Positions 47,200 through 60,124 of a stretch of DNA of 64,000 nt are shown in pieces. The stretch comes from Camellia lanceoleosa (taxonomy: Eukaryota; Streptophyta; Magnoliopsida; Ericales; Theaceae). Where the stretch lies: positions 152,402,246 to 152,466,245 of the forward strand of contig CM045763.1 in assembly GCA_025200525.1 (NCBI GenBank). Direction: 5' to 3'. The number at the start of each line of letters is the position of its first letter. Positions within the stretch are counted from its first letter, which is position 1. Both the position numbers and the translations under genes were made by a program. A model generated the notes under the pieces. That model had not been told where the DNA came from. It did not search any database and was given only the letters and a program-made list of their open reading frames with translations.

Positions 47200-50100
47200 A
47201 TGAGACCTGCTATCACCGGGGATACCGTGAGACAAGGGAGAGTTTTTGCGCTTGTTCCGGGCCATACACGAAATGCCAACGCAGTTGTCTCAGGTACTAT
47301 TTCTATATGTAATCAGGATGCTTTTGTGTTAATTGACTCCAGATCCACACACTCTTTTGTGACATGTGCATTTGCATCTAGACTGAGTAGACCTCTAGAA
47401 TTACTGCCATATCTTCTATGTGTGTCTGCTCCATCTGGGGAATTTGTATTGTGTGAATCTATATACCGGTTTTGTGATATGCGTGTTGAGGATGCTATCC
47501 TATATGTAGATTTGCTGCCCTTAAACTTTAGGCATTTCAATCTAATTTTGGGCATGGATTGGTTGACCAAATATTGTGCCACCATTGATTGTGTGACAAA
47601 ACGGGTTGTGTTTAAACCACCAGAACATAAAGTGATTGTGTTTGTGGGTAATGGGGTAGTGCCTCGACCTTATTTGATATCTGCAATGAAAGCATGCAAA
47701 CTAATCAGGAAAGGGTGTCAGGGTTATTTGTGCTATGTGTTGTCTGAACAATCTGTGAATGTTGAATTGAACAGTATCCCTATTGTTAGAGAATTTGCAG
47801 ATGTGTTTCCAAATGAATTACAAGGGGAATTGGTAGACAGGGAGATAGAGTTCACTATTGAAACTGTATCAGGCACCCAGTCTATTTCTAAAACTCCCTA
47901 TAGAATGGCTACTGCTAAAATGAAAGAACTGAAAGAACAGTTGCAAGACCTACTTGACAAGGGGTTTATTCGACCTAGCACTTCGCCTTGGGGTGCACCA
48001 GTATTATTTGTGAAAAAGAAGGATGGAACCCTACGCCTATGTATCAATTATTGGGAATTGAACAAGGTAACAATAAAGAACAAATATCCCTTACCCCGTA
48101 TTGATCACTTATTTGACCAGTTGCAGGGATCACAGGTGTTTTCTAAGATTGATTTGAGATCCGGGTATCATCAGTTGAAAGTTAAGGCAGAAGATGTTGA
48201 GAAAACCGCATTCAGAATGAGGTATGGACATTTTGAGTTTCTTGTTATGCCATTTGGAGTGACTAATGCTTCGGCAGCATTTATGGACTTAATGAACCGA
48301 ATTTTTAAAACCTACCTTGACAAACTCGTTGTGGTTTTTATTGATGACATTTTGATATATTCTAAAGATGGACTTGAAGATGAACATCATTTGAGAACTG
48401 TCCTACAAATACTTCGAGAAAGAAAATTATTTGCTAAACTAAAGAAATGTGAGTTTTGGTTGGATGAAGTTGTCTTCTTAGGGCATGTTATCAACAAGGA
48501 AGGAATTTCAGTGGACCCACAGAAAATAGAGGCAATTGTGAATTGGCCTACACTGATAAATGTAACAGTGGTCCGCAGTTTCATGGGCTTAGCCAGGTAT
48601 TACATGAGGTTTATGAAGGACTTTTCGAAATTAGCTGTGCCTCTTACCCAATTGACACGAAAAGGGCAACTGTTTGAATGGAACAACGAAAGAGAAGCTG
48701 TCTTTCATGAACTGAAAACAAGATTGACCACTGTACCAATTTTGACACTACCTTCAGGTATGGAGAATTTTGTAATTTTCAGTGATGCGTCTTATAAAGG
48801 TTTGGGTTGTGTTAATGCAGAACGGAAAGGTTATTGCTTACGCCTCCCGACAGTTGAGGCCACACGAGAAGAATTATCCAACACATGACCTAGAATTGGC
48901 CGCAGTTGTTTTTGCTTTGAAAATCTGGCGGCATTATCGATATGGAGCAAAGTGTGAAGTCTGCACGAATCACAAAAGTCTGAAATACTTCTTTACACAG
49001 AAGGAGTTGAACATGCGAGAGAGGAGGTGGCTCGAACTGATAAAAGACTATGATCTTGAGATCCAGTATCACCCCGGGAAAGCTAATACAGTTGCTGATG
49101 CCTTGAGCAGAAAATCAACGGGGAGTATGGCTTGTTTGCTTACTGAACAGAGAGAGATCTTGCAAGATTTTGGAAAGTCTAAAATTGAATTAGTGTTGTG
49201 TGAACAAGGCGGATTGATAGCCACTATCTCAGCTGAACCGACAATCATTAAGGAAATTCAGCAGAAACAGAAAAAGGATGAATTCCTCCAGAAAGTGATT
49301 GGTGAATTTGAGACAAGTCCGAAAGCAGAGTTCAACATTGAAAATAAAGTGCTGAAATTCCGAGACCGAATGTGTATCCCAGATATTCCGGAACTAAAGA
49401 AGAGGGTTTTAGATGAAGCCCACAGATCTGTGTTTGCTATGCATCCGAGTAACAATAAAATGTATCAGGATTTGAAATAAACCTATTGGTGGCCTAAAAT
49501 GAAGAAAGAAATTGCAGAATATGTGTCCAAGTGCCTTCAATGTCAGCAAGTTAAAGCTGAACATCAGAAACTAGGCAGTCTACTTCAACCTCTCCGTATT
49601 CCTGAATGGAAGTAGAAGCATGTGACTATGGATTTCGTTGTTAGCCTACCTCGGACTTCTCGAGGTATGGATTCTATTTGGGTTGTAGTTGATGGACTGA
49701 CTAAATCTGCACATTTTCTGCCAGTTAGAACTACGTTTAATGCTTATAGACTGGCTACCATTTATGTTGATGAGATTGTTCGTTTACATGGAGTTCTGGT
49801 ATTTATTGTGTCGAATAGAGATCCGAAATTTGTATCTAGATTGTGGAAAAGTTTGCAGGAAGCTATGGGGACATAACTGAGATTTAGTACTGCATTCCAC
49901 CCACAGACAGATGGGCAATCAGAACGGACCATACAGACGTTAGAAGATATGCTGAGAATGTGTGCCTTAGATTTTCAGGGGAGTTGGGAAGATTATTTGT
50001 CACTTGCGGAGTTTGCATACAATAACAGCTTCTACTCTAGCATCGGTATGGCACCATATGAGGCTTTGTATGGTAGAAGGTGTAGCTCACCAACTTGTTG

Positions 50101-50734
50101 GACAGATGTCCGGGACAGAGCTTTACTTGGGCCTGAAATTGTGCAAGATACTTCTGAGAAAATCAAAACTATTCGGCAAAGGCTCAAAACAGCTCAGGAC
50201 CGACAAAAGAACTATGCAGACGTTCGAAGAAGACCTCTTGAGTATGAGGTTGGTGACCATGTGTTCATCCGTGTGTCTCTGATGAAAGGCCAAGTCAGGT
50301 TTGGGAAGAAGAGCAAGTTGTCGCCCAGCTACATTGGGCCGTTTCAAATTTTAGAAAGACTTGGCCCAGTTGCTTATAGAGTTGCTTTGCCACCGGAATT
50401 TGAGCAAATCCACAATGTGTTTAATGTGTCAATGTTAAGGGGTTATCTTCGAGACCCGTTTCATGTGATTGATTATCACCGGGTAGCTCTTGATGAGAAT
50501 ATGGAGTATGCCGAATGGCCGGAACGAATCGTTGACCGATAAGTGAAACAACTGAGAAGCAAGTCCATCCCAATGGTGAAAGTGGAATGGAAAGAACACT
50601 ATGGGACGGATGCCATATGGGAAAAAGAGGATGAAATGCGACTACGCTATCCACATTTGCTTCCGACGAAGGTACATAAGTTTGGAGGACCAAACTTCCT
50701 AAAGGGGGAAGACTGTGATATCCCTGTTCCGTAA
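47200..50734 (+). pseudogene. Element C pol, decayed
   Basis: Protease [10 protein letters not shown] (Gly of DSG changed to Arg), RT with [10 protein letters not shown] (Asp and Arg changed) and an intact FIDDIL, then a frameshift near 48812 inside RNase H ([11 protein letters not shown]). RNase H continues to about 49110 (THDLEL, TNHKS). The integrase HHCC region has TAA at 49478 and TAG at 49615. The core has the first Asp (MDF), SNRDPKF with the second catalytic Asp changed to Asn, a TAA at 49874 and the Glu in GQSERT. A TAA at 50540 precedes the chromodomain ([10 protein letters not shown]...RYPHL). The last frame reads into the LTR (stop 50732-50734). The order is that of a Tekay/Del chromovirus, same subgroup as element E. 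It cannot encode active enzymes. Confidence 0.92.
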
Positions 50735-51111
50735 TATGTTAATTGGTCCTTAACATGAATATGATTATGTGTTTAATATGATTTTGTGTGCCATTATGTG
50801 AAAATATGTGGTTTTCAATTTCTATCTGTTCACCGTAAGAATATCTGTTTGAATGTCTGCTTTGGAAATTAAATTGAAGGCCTTATCGGCCACAGAAATT
50901 GAAATTGACTGCGCCATTGTGATTGGCGTAATTTTTAGAGCCTACGGTGAAATTTAATTGGAAATTGATTTGGATCAGATTAAATTGATTTAATTAATCA
51001 ATTAAGTGCTCAAATATCTAATATTAAGTTAATGTAACTTAGTGGGGTTATATGAGGGCCATTACACTCTCAACTCTTCTCTTTGGTGTTCATTTGGCTG
51101 ATATCAACTCT

Positions 51112-51165
<54 letters not shown>

Positions 51166-53090
51166 CAGCTAGAGAGGGAACAAGAGGGAAACTTATGTGT
51201 TTGGCTCAAGTTTGAAAAAATTGGAAGGTTGAACTCAAGAATTAAGCATACATTGGGGAGATTGAACTTCTAGGTGAGTAATCAACCCTTTGATTCATGA
51301 GTTGAGTTGTAATTTTGTGGATTGAAGATTAATTAGTGAGTTAGACTATGAATTTAGTTGATCATGTTGAATTGAAGGTCAATGTATGCATGCATGTGAG
51401 AAATTGCTTTGAAATTGCATGTTTGAGCACAAAATGTGTAATCCATGTGAGATTTTAATTGACGCTCATAGTTTCGACCATCTCTTCATCATCTAAGTTA
51501 AGAATAAGAGTTGTATTCCACATGCATGTACAATTCATGAGAAAATGAGTTTGAAATACATGGAATTGTTGTGATAGAAACAAGTTTGGTGTAATTTGAG
51601 CCATGCATGTGCTTGATTCATGAAATTGGGCCTCATGATGATGTAATTTGGTGTTTGTATCATGCTAGCACAAGTATATTTGAAGTTTGACCCATAATAT
51701 GTGAGTTATGTTGATTTAAATGATGAATTTGAGCTCAAGAACACTGCTGGGAAAACCCACAATTCATGGTGTCCGCTGGAGCGGGGAAATCGACGCTTGA
51801 GCGGGAAATATATGCTCCCAACATATTTTGCCGGCATGGCATCCGCTCGAGCGGGGAGCTATGTAGGATCGCCTTCCGCTTGAGCGGCCGAGTTCACACT
51901 CGAGCGTGAAAATGACATAACCAGTATTTTTGCAGACCTATTGGGTCCGCTCGAGCGGGGGAGTCCATGCTCGAGCGGGGACCCTGTTTTCTGAAATTTT
52001 GAAAAGGCATTCTAAGTTTCGTTTTCTGTCCTCTTTCACTTCTAAGTACTCTTAGGCATGCATTGAGCATTGTAATTGAGTGAAAGAGATAAGAATGAAG
52101 CCTAAAGAGGAAAATGTGAATTTAGAACGGATTGAATTGTTTCTGACCCTTTTGTGTCCATGGAATGTGTAGGGTCAAGCTCCAGGGCAAACCAACCAAC
52201 CGATCACTGTGAGTAATATCTTAACAAAGATATCTGAAATATGTTGTTGTCCAAATTACTTACTTCTATGTAAGTTTTATAAGTTCGTTGATTCGATTGG
52301 TGGACAATGTTGCTATGCCAAGTGAATGGGCCAGAGGCCATTTTGACAAGACTAAGTGAATGGGCCAGAGGCCGTTTTGACATGAATGAATGGGCCAGAG
52401 GCCATTTTGACATGAATGAATGGGCCAGAGGCCATTTCGACATGAATAAATGAATGGGCCAAAGGCCAGTTTGATACGAATAAATGAATGGGCTAAAGGC
52501 CAGTTTGATACGAATAAATGAATGGGCCAAAGGACAGTTTGATACAAATAAATGAATGGGCCAAAGGCCAGTTTGAGATAAATGAAAATATGAATTGGGC
52601 CCAAGGTCATTTGAAGCATGTTGTTCTACATACCGTTTGTATAACTCCTTTATTTGATATTATTCATTGGGCTTTCGCTCACTCTCATTCATGTGTTTGT
52701 AGGTGAGCCAAGAGAAGTCCAAACCCAGCCCCAGTGAAGTCTGTGAGGAACAACAAAGGTTTTGAAGAGTCAGCCCTTGCCTCTCACGCACGAGACCCGT
52801 CTTTGCCTTTTTGTCATTCTGTTTTATTTTGTCATGTGGACGAAGTTAATTGAATATGTTGTATATAGTTTTCTTGGGTTGACTTAGACTTATATGATCC
52901 TGTATGTACAGAACCTTGTGTAGTACATATTTTTTTGTGAGTTATTAATATGCATATGTATGGTTTGTTGATGTGCCATGTAAGCACAACTCTGTTAACA
53001 TACATTTGGTTTGCTTTGAGGCCGTAGGTAATCTCATGATTACTGGCCGGTTATGTCCTTAACCCACGGGGGCGGGTTCGGGTCATGACA
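50714..53090 (+). mobile_element. Element C 3' LTR (2.38 kb)
   Basis: Starts TGTGATATCC after a polypurine stretch (AAAGGGGGAAGAC) and ends GGTCATGACA. It has a long GA microsatellite (51115-51162), CTCGAG palindromes (51770-51980) and the GGGCCAAAGGCC array (52320-52615). Flanks are AGATC on the left and GCATC on the right, so no clean TSD is visible. Confidence 0.92.
52320..52615 (+). repeat. GGCC-palindrome array in C 3' LTR
   Basis: About nine units of 27-33 bp, each with GAATGGGCCAAAGGCCAGTTTGA or a close variant. The copy at 45170-45425 in the 5' LTR has about nine units as well. Confidence 0.9.
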
Positions 53091-53489
53091 GCATCCCTCA
53101 ATAACTCTTTTAAATTTCAAAATATGGCTCACCAGCCCTCACTTTTCCAAACCAAATCATACGCATACAAATGCATTGTTACAAAAAAATTTCGATTTCA
53201 CAACAACTTATTACATTAATAAAACTTTAGAGCCAGTACATGCTCCAACCCACCCATTCCATGAAAATAAATAAACACAGGCACATATATATATATATAT
53301 ATATAAACGAGTAACTTTGATGTTCCAACATTCCCAAAACACATTGGTTACAAAACAAAACCCAATGATTACAAAACGATAATTCACCGGTTACAAAACA
53401 GCTTAGCCAAAACAAAACCATCCCATCGGTATTACCACCATTACCGTCCCTCGTTGGACCGTTAAAGTTGGTCATTCTCAAACCCAAGA
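53091..53489 (-). mobile_element. Element A internal region, spacer
   Basis: AT-rich with a TA microsatellite (53286-53305). Nothing recognised; belongs to A by position. Confidence 0.5.
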
Positions 53490-54520
53490 TATCCTATGAG
53501 CTTACAAGCCACAGACAAGAACTATTGATATGTCCCAACTGGCCATACCTGGAACAACTGCATATTTCCCCAATTGGGGCTTGAGAACTCGACTCTCCCG
53601 AGGCCCTCGAAATCTGGCCTGTTTGTTCCTCATAACGGTATTGCCCTTGCCTAGTCGAATAAAGTTGAACCCAACTAGGTTGTAAAACTCCCAAGGAAGC
53701 CCCTGGCTGGGTACAGAAACGTTTGATATGACCTTGCTGATTACACAACCAACAAGTAAGTGGTTCCCAAGTACGTGACTGGTTCAAAGTCTAAACTGAT
53801 GGGGACCCCAACGACTGCTTCCCCAATGAGCATTCGATCGATCCAAAATCTGGTTGGCTAGATTATCCCAGTGGTGCAACTACTGGTTGAGCTATCAACC
53901 CTGCCCTCTTCCTCCGTGGGCAAGTCGGAGACTTGTGGCCCAGCTGACCACATTTGAAACAAGTGACATCCTTCCGCTTACCCTTCCCCGAACCTAGACT
54001 CGGCACTAGAAAGGTAGTGCTAGACTGGGCTTTCTGAAACTATTGTGGGTTAAAACCCGTCTGCCTTTTAAAAGGCCAACCAACACCCTGAGTTACAAAA
54101 GTTTCCGAAATGGCCTCCTCCCTATTTTTTCCCATAGCTAGCATCGATGCCTCAACATTAGCTGCCACCTTAACGAGCACACTATAACTCCTATGCAAGA
54201 CCCAGCAATCCTTTCTCAGATGTCGTCACATAGCCTACTCTCAAACTCCGAAGAACGTAGTTCCTCAGTCTCCACTTACTCTGGGGCAAATCTCGACAGG
54301 TTATCAAACCATGCTTCAAATTGTACGAAAGGTGTAGTACCTTGGCATAACTCCACAAACTATTTCCGCAACTCTTCCCGTGTGGAAGAAGGGAAATCAC
54401 CACTTCCTCGTCTAGGCATCCCAGTGAAGGTAACAAAGATATTAGCACACTTACAATGGCACCGAGGCTATCTCACTCGCGTCCTAATACAATGGACAAC
54501 TGTAATTCATTCCACATAAA
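53490..54520 (-). pseudogene. Element A gag remnant with zinc knuckles
   Basis: On the minus strand the order is capsid then zinc knuckles. The capsid piece (about 54350-54190) reads FEAWFDNLSRFAPE, a stop, VETEELRSSEFES, another stop and then decays. It matches the conserved F-x2-L-x-RFAP segment of chromovirus gag. Around 53925-53985 a frame gives CFKCGQLGHKSPTC, a perfect CCHC knuckle. Further along (53494-53787) are CWLCNQQGHIKRFC and CSCSRYGQLGHINSSC. Three knuckles in one gag is more than usual and may reflect duplication. Stops and shifts abound. Confidence 0.75.
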
Positions 54521-54807
54521 CACGTAATCACATAAACACATACGAATTTCATTTCTGGATAATGACCGTCCCATGGCATCACTAGAGTTCCAGTTAGAAG
54601 CGGTAGTGATCAAGTGCCTTTCCAACGAGACTCCCAGAAACCCACAGACTCGATCAATATCCTAGAAACGAAATCCCATACCCAGATAGTCACATAAACA
54701 TGTTATCATGCAAGCACATAACATTTCACTTAAGTCTCTAACAAGCAAGACGAACCCATTGTGGTACTAACCACTTCCCGCATACCCAAAGTATTCTAAC
54801 CCGGTGC
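54521..54807 (-). mobile_element. Element A 5' leader
   Basis: Sequence between the primer-binding site and gag on A's strand. No feature recognised. Confidence 0.5.
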
Positions 54808-54820
54808 GCTCTGATACCAA
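54808..54820 (-). other. Element A primer-binding site
   Basis: On the minus strand TTGGTATCAGAGC, a perfect initiator-tRNA-Met type site, two bases from the right LTR. It fixes the orientation of A. Confidence 0.9.
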
Positions 54821-54822
54821 GT

Positions 54823-55452
54823 TATGACGCCGTCAAAATAATACATAATTCCATCATCTAACAGTTCTATATGCATGATAGAGAAGTCACATTTCCATAC
54901 ATACATCAGAGTTAATATTACAAAAGAGTATTTCATATAAGTTTCAAATGTTTACAAAAATAACAAAATGCCCTACGGGCTTACATCTTTCCAAGTTGTG
55001 ACTTGGTTACACAAAGAAGAGTTCTAACTCTTTTACAAGTAAAGCCCTCGGCTTAGGTTTACATTTAAATACAAAACAGACAAACAACAAAATGAAGCCT
55101 TCAGCTCCAAACCTCTCGAACTATACCCTTGGAGGTGGCGTATCACCTGTACCTGAAAATGGTGTCGCAAGTAGGGTGAGCCAAAGCCCAGTAGAGATAT
55201 GATAAACCAAATATGAGAAATAACTAAAACATTAGCATTCGACAAATGGTCAACACTTATAAAAACCAATTTCCACTCGTTCCATAACCAAACGACAATT
55301 ACATCCATATTTCAATCTTCTTTCATTTATTTATCCAAATAAGTTTTTAGATATGGCTCATCATTTACCCAAACAGTTTGAAATGAGACTACAACTCATA
55401 TTATCAATACTTCAATCATTAACAATTCAAAATAAGACCACAACTCAATTAT
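54823..55452 (-). mobile_element. Element A right LTR, first segment
   Basis: Matches 29694-29964 plus 39240-39590, starting at the mutated TATGACGCC end. Interrupted by F after ATTAT (55448-55452). Confidence 0.9.
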
Positions 55453-58400
55453 TGTAGACGCGCCCTCGTGGGCCTCTCTCTACAGTTCAGACTCAATTTG
55501 TGTCGGTTCTTAATCTGATCTCGCAAAGTGCAATGCGAGATTGATAAATCACCAAAGAGTCCAAATCCGGAAAATCGTTTTGGAAAATAGATTTTTGTAA
55601 AGAAGTGCTAAACATGGACTGCTTTGCCAGATACAGAGTCGCCACCTAAATATTTCATTTTGGGGGAATTTAGGAAACCCTGACTCATTGCCTAAGGCCA
55701 CGTGTCCGTTATCACCAAAGTTGCCTCGGCTCGGGAACTTGGGTACGATTGGGGAAGGTCAGCTATGAGCACCCCCTCTCGCTCGATCAAAGATCGGCCT
55801 CTACTAACCATGATATCTAGTTTTGAAAACGTTATGTGTTCTTATTCCGGTTAATTAGCCTAGAATTACTATGTGATGCGCACAACACAAAAGTATAGAC
55901 TAGATCGTCTAATTTGGAACAAAGCATCGCATATCCGTTTGTTTGGAAAATGGTTTGCAATTTGCTACTCGCGAGTGGGCTAAACCACGAATTTCAACGA
56001 GTTGTTCTAACTCAAGCAATCCAACCTTCACCCACAGGCATTCAGGCAGTTATATCAACTAAGCATTTAGCCTCATGGCAAGCATGCTGTCATGTTAACA
56101 CTCACATACATGCAAGATGCCAAAGCATAAAAACACTTACAGTGTACTCCGAGCCAAAACAAGGAACTAGTTAGCAATCATGCATGATCCTAATTTATGT
56201 TAAAATGGCTAATGCATCACATACAGAATGTCACTAGAATAGGCTTGGCTAATCCTAGGATGGCATGTGGGATGCAACAAGTAACACGTATTCAAGTTAG
56301 ATTTGAAATACTATGCAGTTAGCATGATGCACCGAGCTCGGTGCATGCAATACAAATGAATGGATGCACGCATGCATAACATAAGGTATGCTAAATTAAA
56401 TATGCCCTAATATTAACCATCAAAAGCAGGTAAGTAAAAGGGAGAAAGAAGTGGGGGTTGGAAGACATGCACACACGCACCCATACTTATTACAAATTTG
56501 CCCTCACTCGGAGGGGCCAAAAGAATAATACCAATTAATTAACCTACAAGCTAATTAATTAATTTATACAACACTTAACTAATTAATGAATCAATTAAGC
56601 TATTGAAAGCAGTAAAAGGCCTCGGGAAGAGGGATGCATGCATGCTCGGATCGGCTTCGCTCGGAAACCCACCGCCATGCACAAGCTGCCTCTGTTATCA
56701 CTGTTTTCCTCCTCTGAAAATTGTACAAATCTCAAGGAGCACTCTCTGAACACTGTGGGATGCCACCGGCTATGAGGAATGGTCACTGGCCATGGAGAAG
56801 TGGTCATCGACCATTGGTATGGCTCTCGGCCAGAGATGTGTGGTTGGCCGGCACTCAATGTGGTCGGTCGGCCATCTATGCCTGCAGGATCCTGTTTTGA
56901 CAGTAGCAGAGGGCAAACATGGCATGCAAATACATTTCAAAGCAATGTTGGCACCACCACACCCCTTATCATGTTTATGACTCAGAGGGGGGATGGTACT
57001 CGATTCTCGGACCACCAATCGCGCATTTCGATGCGTGATGGCCCAAGAAACCAAGTGTGCCATTTCAATGTGGAATGAAATGCACATAAACAAACAATAG
57101 GCCCAACCTCCATCACTTGATCAAGAGACAAGGCATGCATGCTCAATGCAATGCAACCTAGGCATGTGAGCTAAGTATGCAACATGAGAATGCCAACAAA
57201 CATGCAAACATGCGAACATGTGACAACATATCAATGGCAAAACATGTGACAACATGTTAGGCAACCAAAATAGAGAATGCATGCCAAATGCATTACAACC
57301 TAAGCATGTAACAACATGTCCTATATCTCAAGCAATGCAACACAATGCAATATGGCTAAGCATGTGTCAACAATGCAAGCCAAGAGCATGCGAAACACTT
57401 ATGCAACCAAAGCATGCAAACATGGAGCAATGTAACAACATTCGAGCAACATGCGAAAGATGGACTTACACTAATTTGGGCAGCTCCCAAACAAGCCCAA
57501 AACAGTAGCCAAATGCCAAGGAAATGAAGGCAAATGTTCATACAAACATGCATGCACACATGGTCCAACACCTAAGCATAAAGAAGCAACTTTTAAGCAC
57601 ACTTAAAAGGGACAAACATGGGCATATGGCAAGCATATCAAGCTCTAAAAAATTATGTTAAGGATGGTGCCAAACCAACTAAACAAAACAACGCATAGCA
57701 TTCAACATGGTCCAAGGCCTAAGGCTCACCAAAGAGGTATTGAACTACACTTAGCAAAACCAAACACGACATGATTTGAACAACCAAAATCAGAGTTTTA
57801 GCATGTTAAAACAAAGCCAAAAACACATTGACATGGCATCCTAGAGGCCTAAACATGATGGCATACGCAATGACACATTCATGGAGCATGAAACACAAAC
57901 TCTTGAAGGCCTTAAAGGAGCATCAAATGCAGGCATGTGAGCATGCCACAAGGACTGAAATGATGCTATAAATGGTGCCAAACCACTGAAACAAGCCAAG
58001 TAATGCATGCTCAACACTCACACACCCAAGGCTAACAAGCCAAAATGCAAGACGGCTATACAAAGCATGTCATGGATGGCCGAAACAACTCCAAACAAAC
58101 CTTAAGCACATCAAAACATGCATAAAAGCTTCACAAAGCTAAGCCAAAATCATGCTAGAAACAAGGCTCAAAGCACAAAGCATGTTAAGGCAATTTCATG
58201 GCATTACAGGACAAGTATGCTAAGCATGCATGGTGTGTCTAAACCAACTTAAAAAAGTGCTATATCATGGAAAAATAAGCACAAATACTAGCTAAGACAT
58301 GGCCAACATGAACTCAACAATGGTGCTCACACATGAGGCTAAATATGACAAGTTTGAAGACAATAAGGAGAGGGGATGGCCCTCTCCTTCTTAGGACCTT

Positions 58401-59598
58401 AAAGCACCATCCCCACCACTGAAATCCCTCTAGATTTCAGTGGTGGGAAGGCCAAGACAAGGTGGTCCCAGAGCTCACCAAAAATAGCACGAAATGGGGG
58501 CCAAACAAGGCCTAAGAGGGGTCAAACAACCCCAAACACCAAAGAAACCTTAAACAACTATTTTAAACACTTAAAATCAGAACTTTTATATGTTATAAGT
58601 TAAGCTTAAAAACAGATGCAAGGATGGCTAAAAGCCTATGTAAAAATGGGGAACAAAGGGGTAAAGTTCTTACCCTTGAAGACCTTCTTCAAGAACAATG
58701 CTCCAGCAGCCTCTCCAAGCTTAGATCAACTCAAGAACTCTGAAAAACACTCCTTAGTACCTCAGTAGCCAAAGGAAATTGTAACTCTAGGTGTTTGTGT
58801 ACAAAACTATGAACAAAACATCTTAAAGGCTCTCTAACACACACAAATGTAGAGAGAGAGAGAGTATGAGATACACAGAGAGAGTGATATATATATCCTA
58901 TATATCACTGAACCTCTGAGTTTTTCCAACCCTTCAAATGAAAGGAGAGGCTCTCTATTTATAGAGCAAGGCAAAAGGCCTAAGCTTCTTGGAGAAGCTA
59001 AGACAAAAGGGTCAAGGGGGGCAAGCTTCTAAGGGAAGCTAAGCCAAAGGTCCAAGCTTCTTGAGGAAGCTAAGACAAAGGTCCAAGCTTCCTCAAGAAG
59101 CTTGAGCAAAGGGTCCAAGCTTCTTCAAGAAGCTCAGAACAAAAGGGTGCAAAAGGTGCAAATCCTCCATACACGTGTATGGAGGGGGGTGCAAAGTGTA
59201 TGCCAGCTATCACAGCTGGCATAAAATATCTGCCAAAAGCAGATGCGCAATATTCGGCCTGCCAAAAATGACAAAATGACCAAACCAATGGTTGACCGAC
59301 CACAAAGAGTGCCGACCGGCCAAACATTTGGCCGATGGCAACAAAACAATGGCCGGTGGCCTCAAGCCATGGCTGGTGAGGTGTGGGGATGGCCAACAAG
59401 CCAGTCTCTGCCCCTCAAAAGCAAAACACAAGTGTTTGGTGCAAAACCAAACACAAAATAGTCGAATTGAGAGATCCTAAGGCAAGGCGCGTAGCCGAGA
59501 CCTCCGGGAACTCAAGACAAACACAATCATGAATAATCACCGAGTGTTTAAACGGTGACGTCCAAGTCTTGAGGACGGTAAAAAATGGGGTGTCTACA
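55453..59598 (-). mobile_element. F-family full copy (probable solo LTR, 4,146 bp)
   Basis: Flanked by ATTAT (55448-55452 and 59599-59603). Ends are TGTAGACGCGCC and GGGGTGTCTACA, so on the minus strand it begins TGTAGACACCCC and ends in CTACA. There are no direct terminal repeats within it and no coding sequence. A TATA box (CTATAAATAG) on the minus strand at 58955-58964 and a poly-GA/TA stretch nearby (58850-58905) fit a long LTR promoter. Repeated AGCTTCTT/AAGAAGCT hairpin units lie at 58980-59130, and GCCG(A/G)CCGGC-type palindromes at 56770-56880 and 59300-59360. A solo LTR is the simplest reading; a non-autonomous element with short inverted ends cannot be excluded. Confidence 0.85.
58980..59130. 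repeat. AAGCTT hairpin repeats in F
   Basis: Four or five ~33-bp units with CCAAGCTTCTTGAGGAAGCT-type inverted repeats, each able to fold into a short hairpin. The equivalent block in the other copy is 3850-3980. Confidence 0.85.
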
Positions 59599-59603
59599 AT
59601 TAT

Positions 59604-60124
59604 CAACACTTCAATCATTGACTTCATTCATACACTTCCATTTCTAGGATTTCGGGACTTTCACCCTAGACACTCCGGCCAACTTAATTATCAATGGAGT
59701 CCATCCCCTATCTCCTCCCAAACAATGGAGTACATCCCCTATCTCCTCCCAAGCAAGATACATATACAATGTATTAAAGCATATAATCACATATATGGAG
59801 TACATCCCCTATCTCCTCCCAAACAAAGACACATATACAATGTATTTAAGCATATAATCACATATATGGAATACATCCCCTATCTCCTCCCAAACAAAGA
59901 TACATATACAATGTATTTAAGCATAAAATCACATATATGGAGTACATCCCCTATCTCCTCCCAAACAAAGATACATATACAATGTTTTTAAACTCTTTAT
60001 CATATACAATGATCAATTAAGGCACATGTTCAATGTGTTAATCCAATCGTCATATTCAATGACATATTCCAATTGATTAGTTTCAATTTGCCTAATCATC
60101 ATGCAGTTCTACAACAATCATGAC
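59604..60124 (-). mobile_element. Element A right LTR, second segment
   Basis: Resumes exactly where F interrupted (CAACACTTCAATCATT, cf. 39601). It contains ~70-bp tandem units with GGAGTACATCCCCTATCTCC (59690-59985; one unit more than the left LTR), and is interrupted after ATGAC (60120-60124). Confidence 0.88.

Noticed and set aside
44070..53090. A 5-bp target duplication for element C
   Set aside because: Left flank AGATC and right flank GCATC share only the last three bases, so no duplication is claimed.
53227..53487. Minus-strand ORF with a hydrophobic stretch
   Set aside because: AT-rich microsatellite-driven sequence, no domain.
55453..59598. DNA transposon with inverted termini TGTAGACRCCC
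   Set aside because: Ends are TG...CA with a 5-bp duplication and a TATA box. The inverted match is only ~12 bp. LTR origin is simpler, though not proven.
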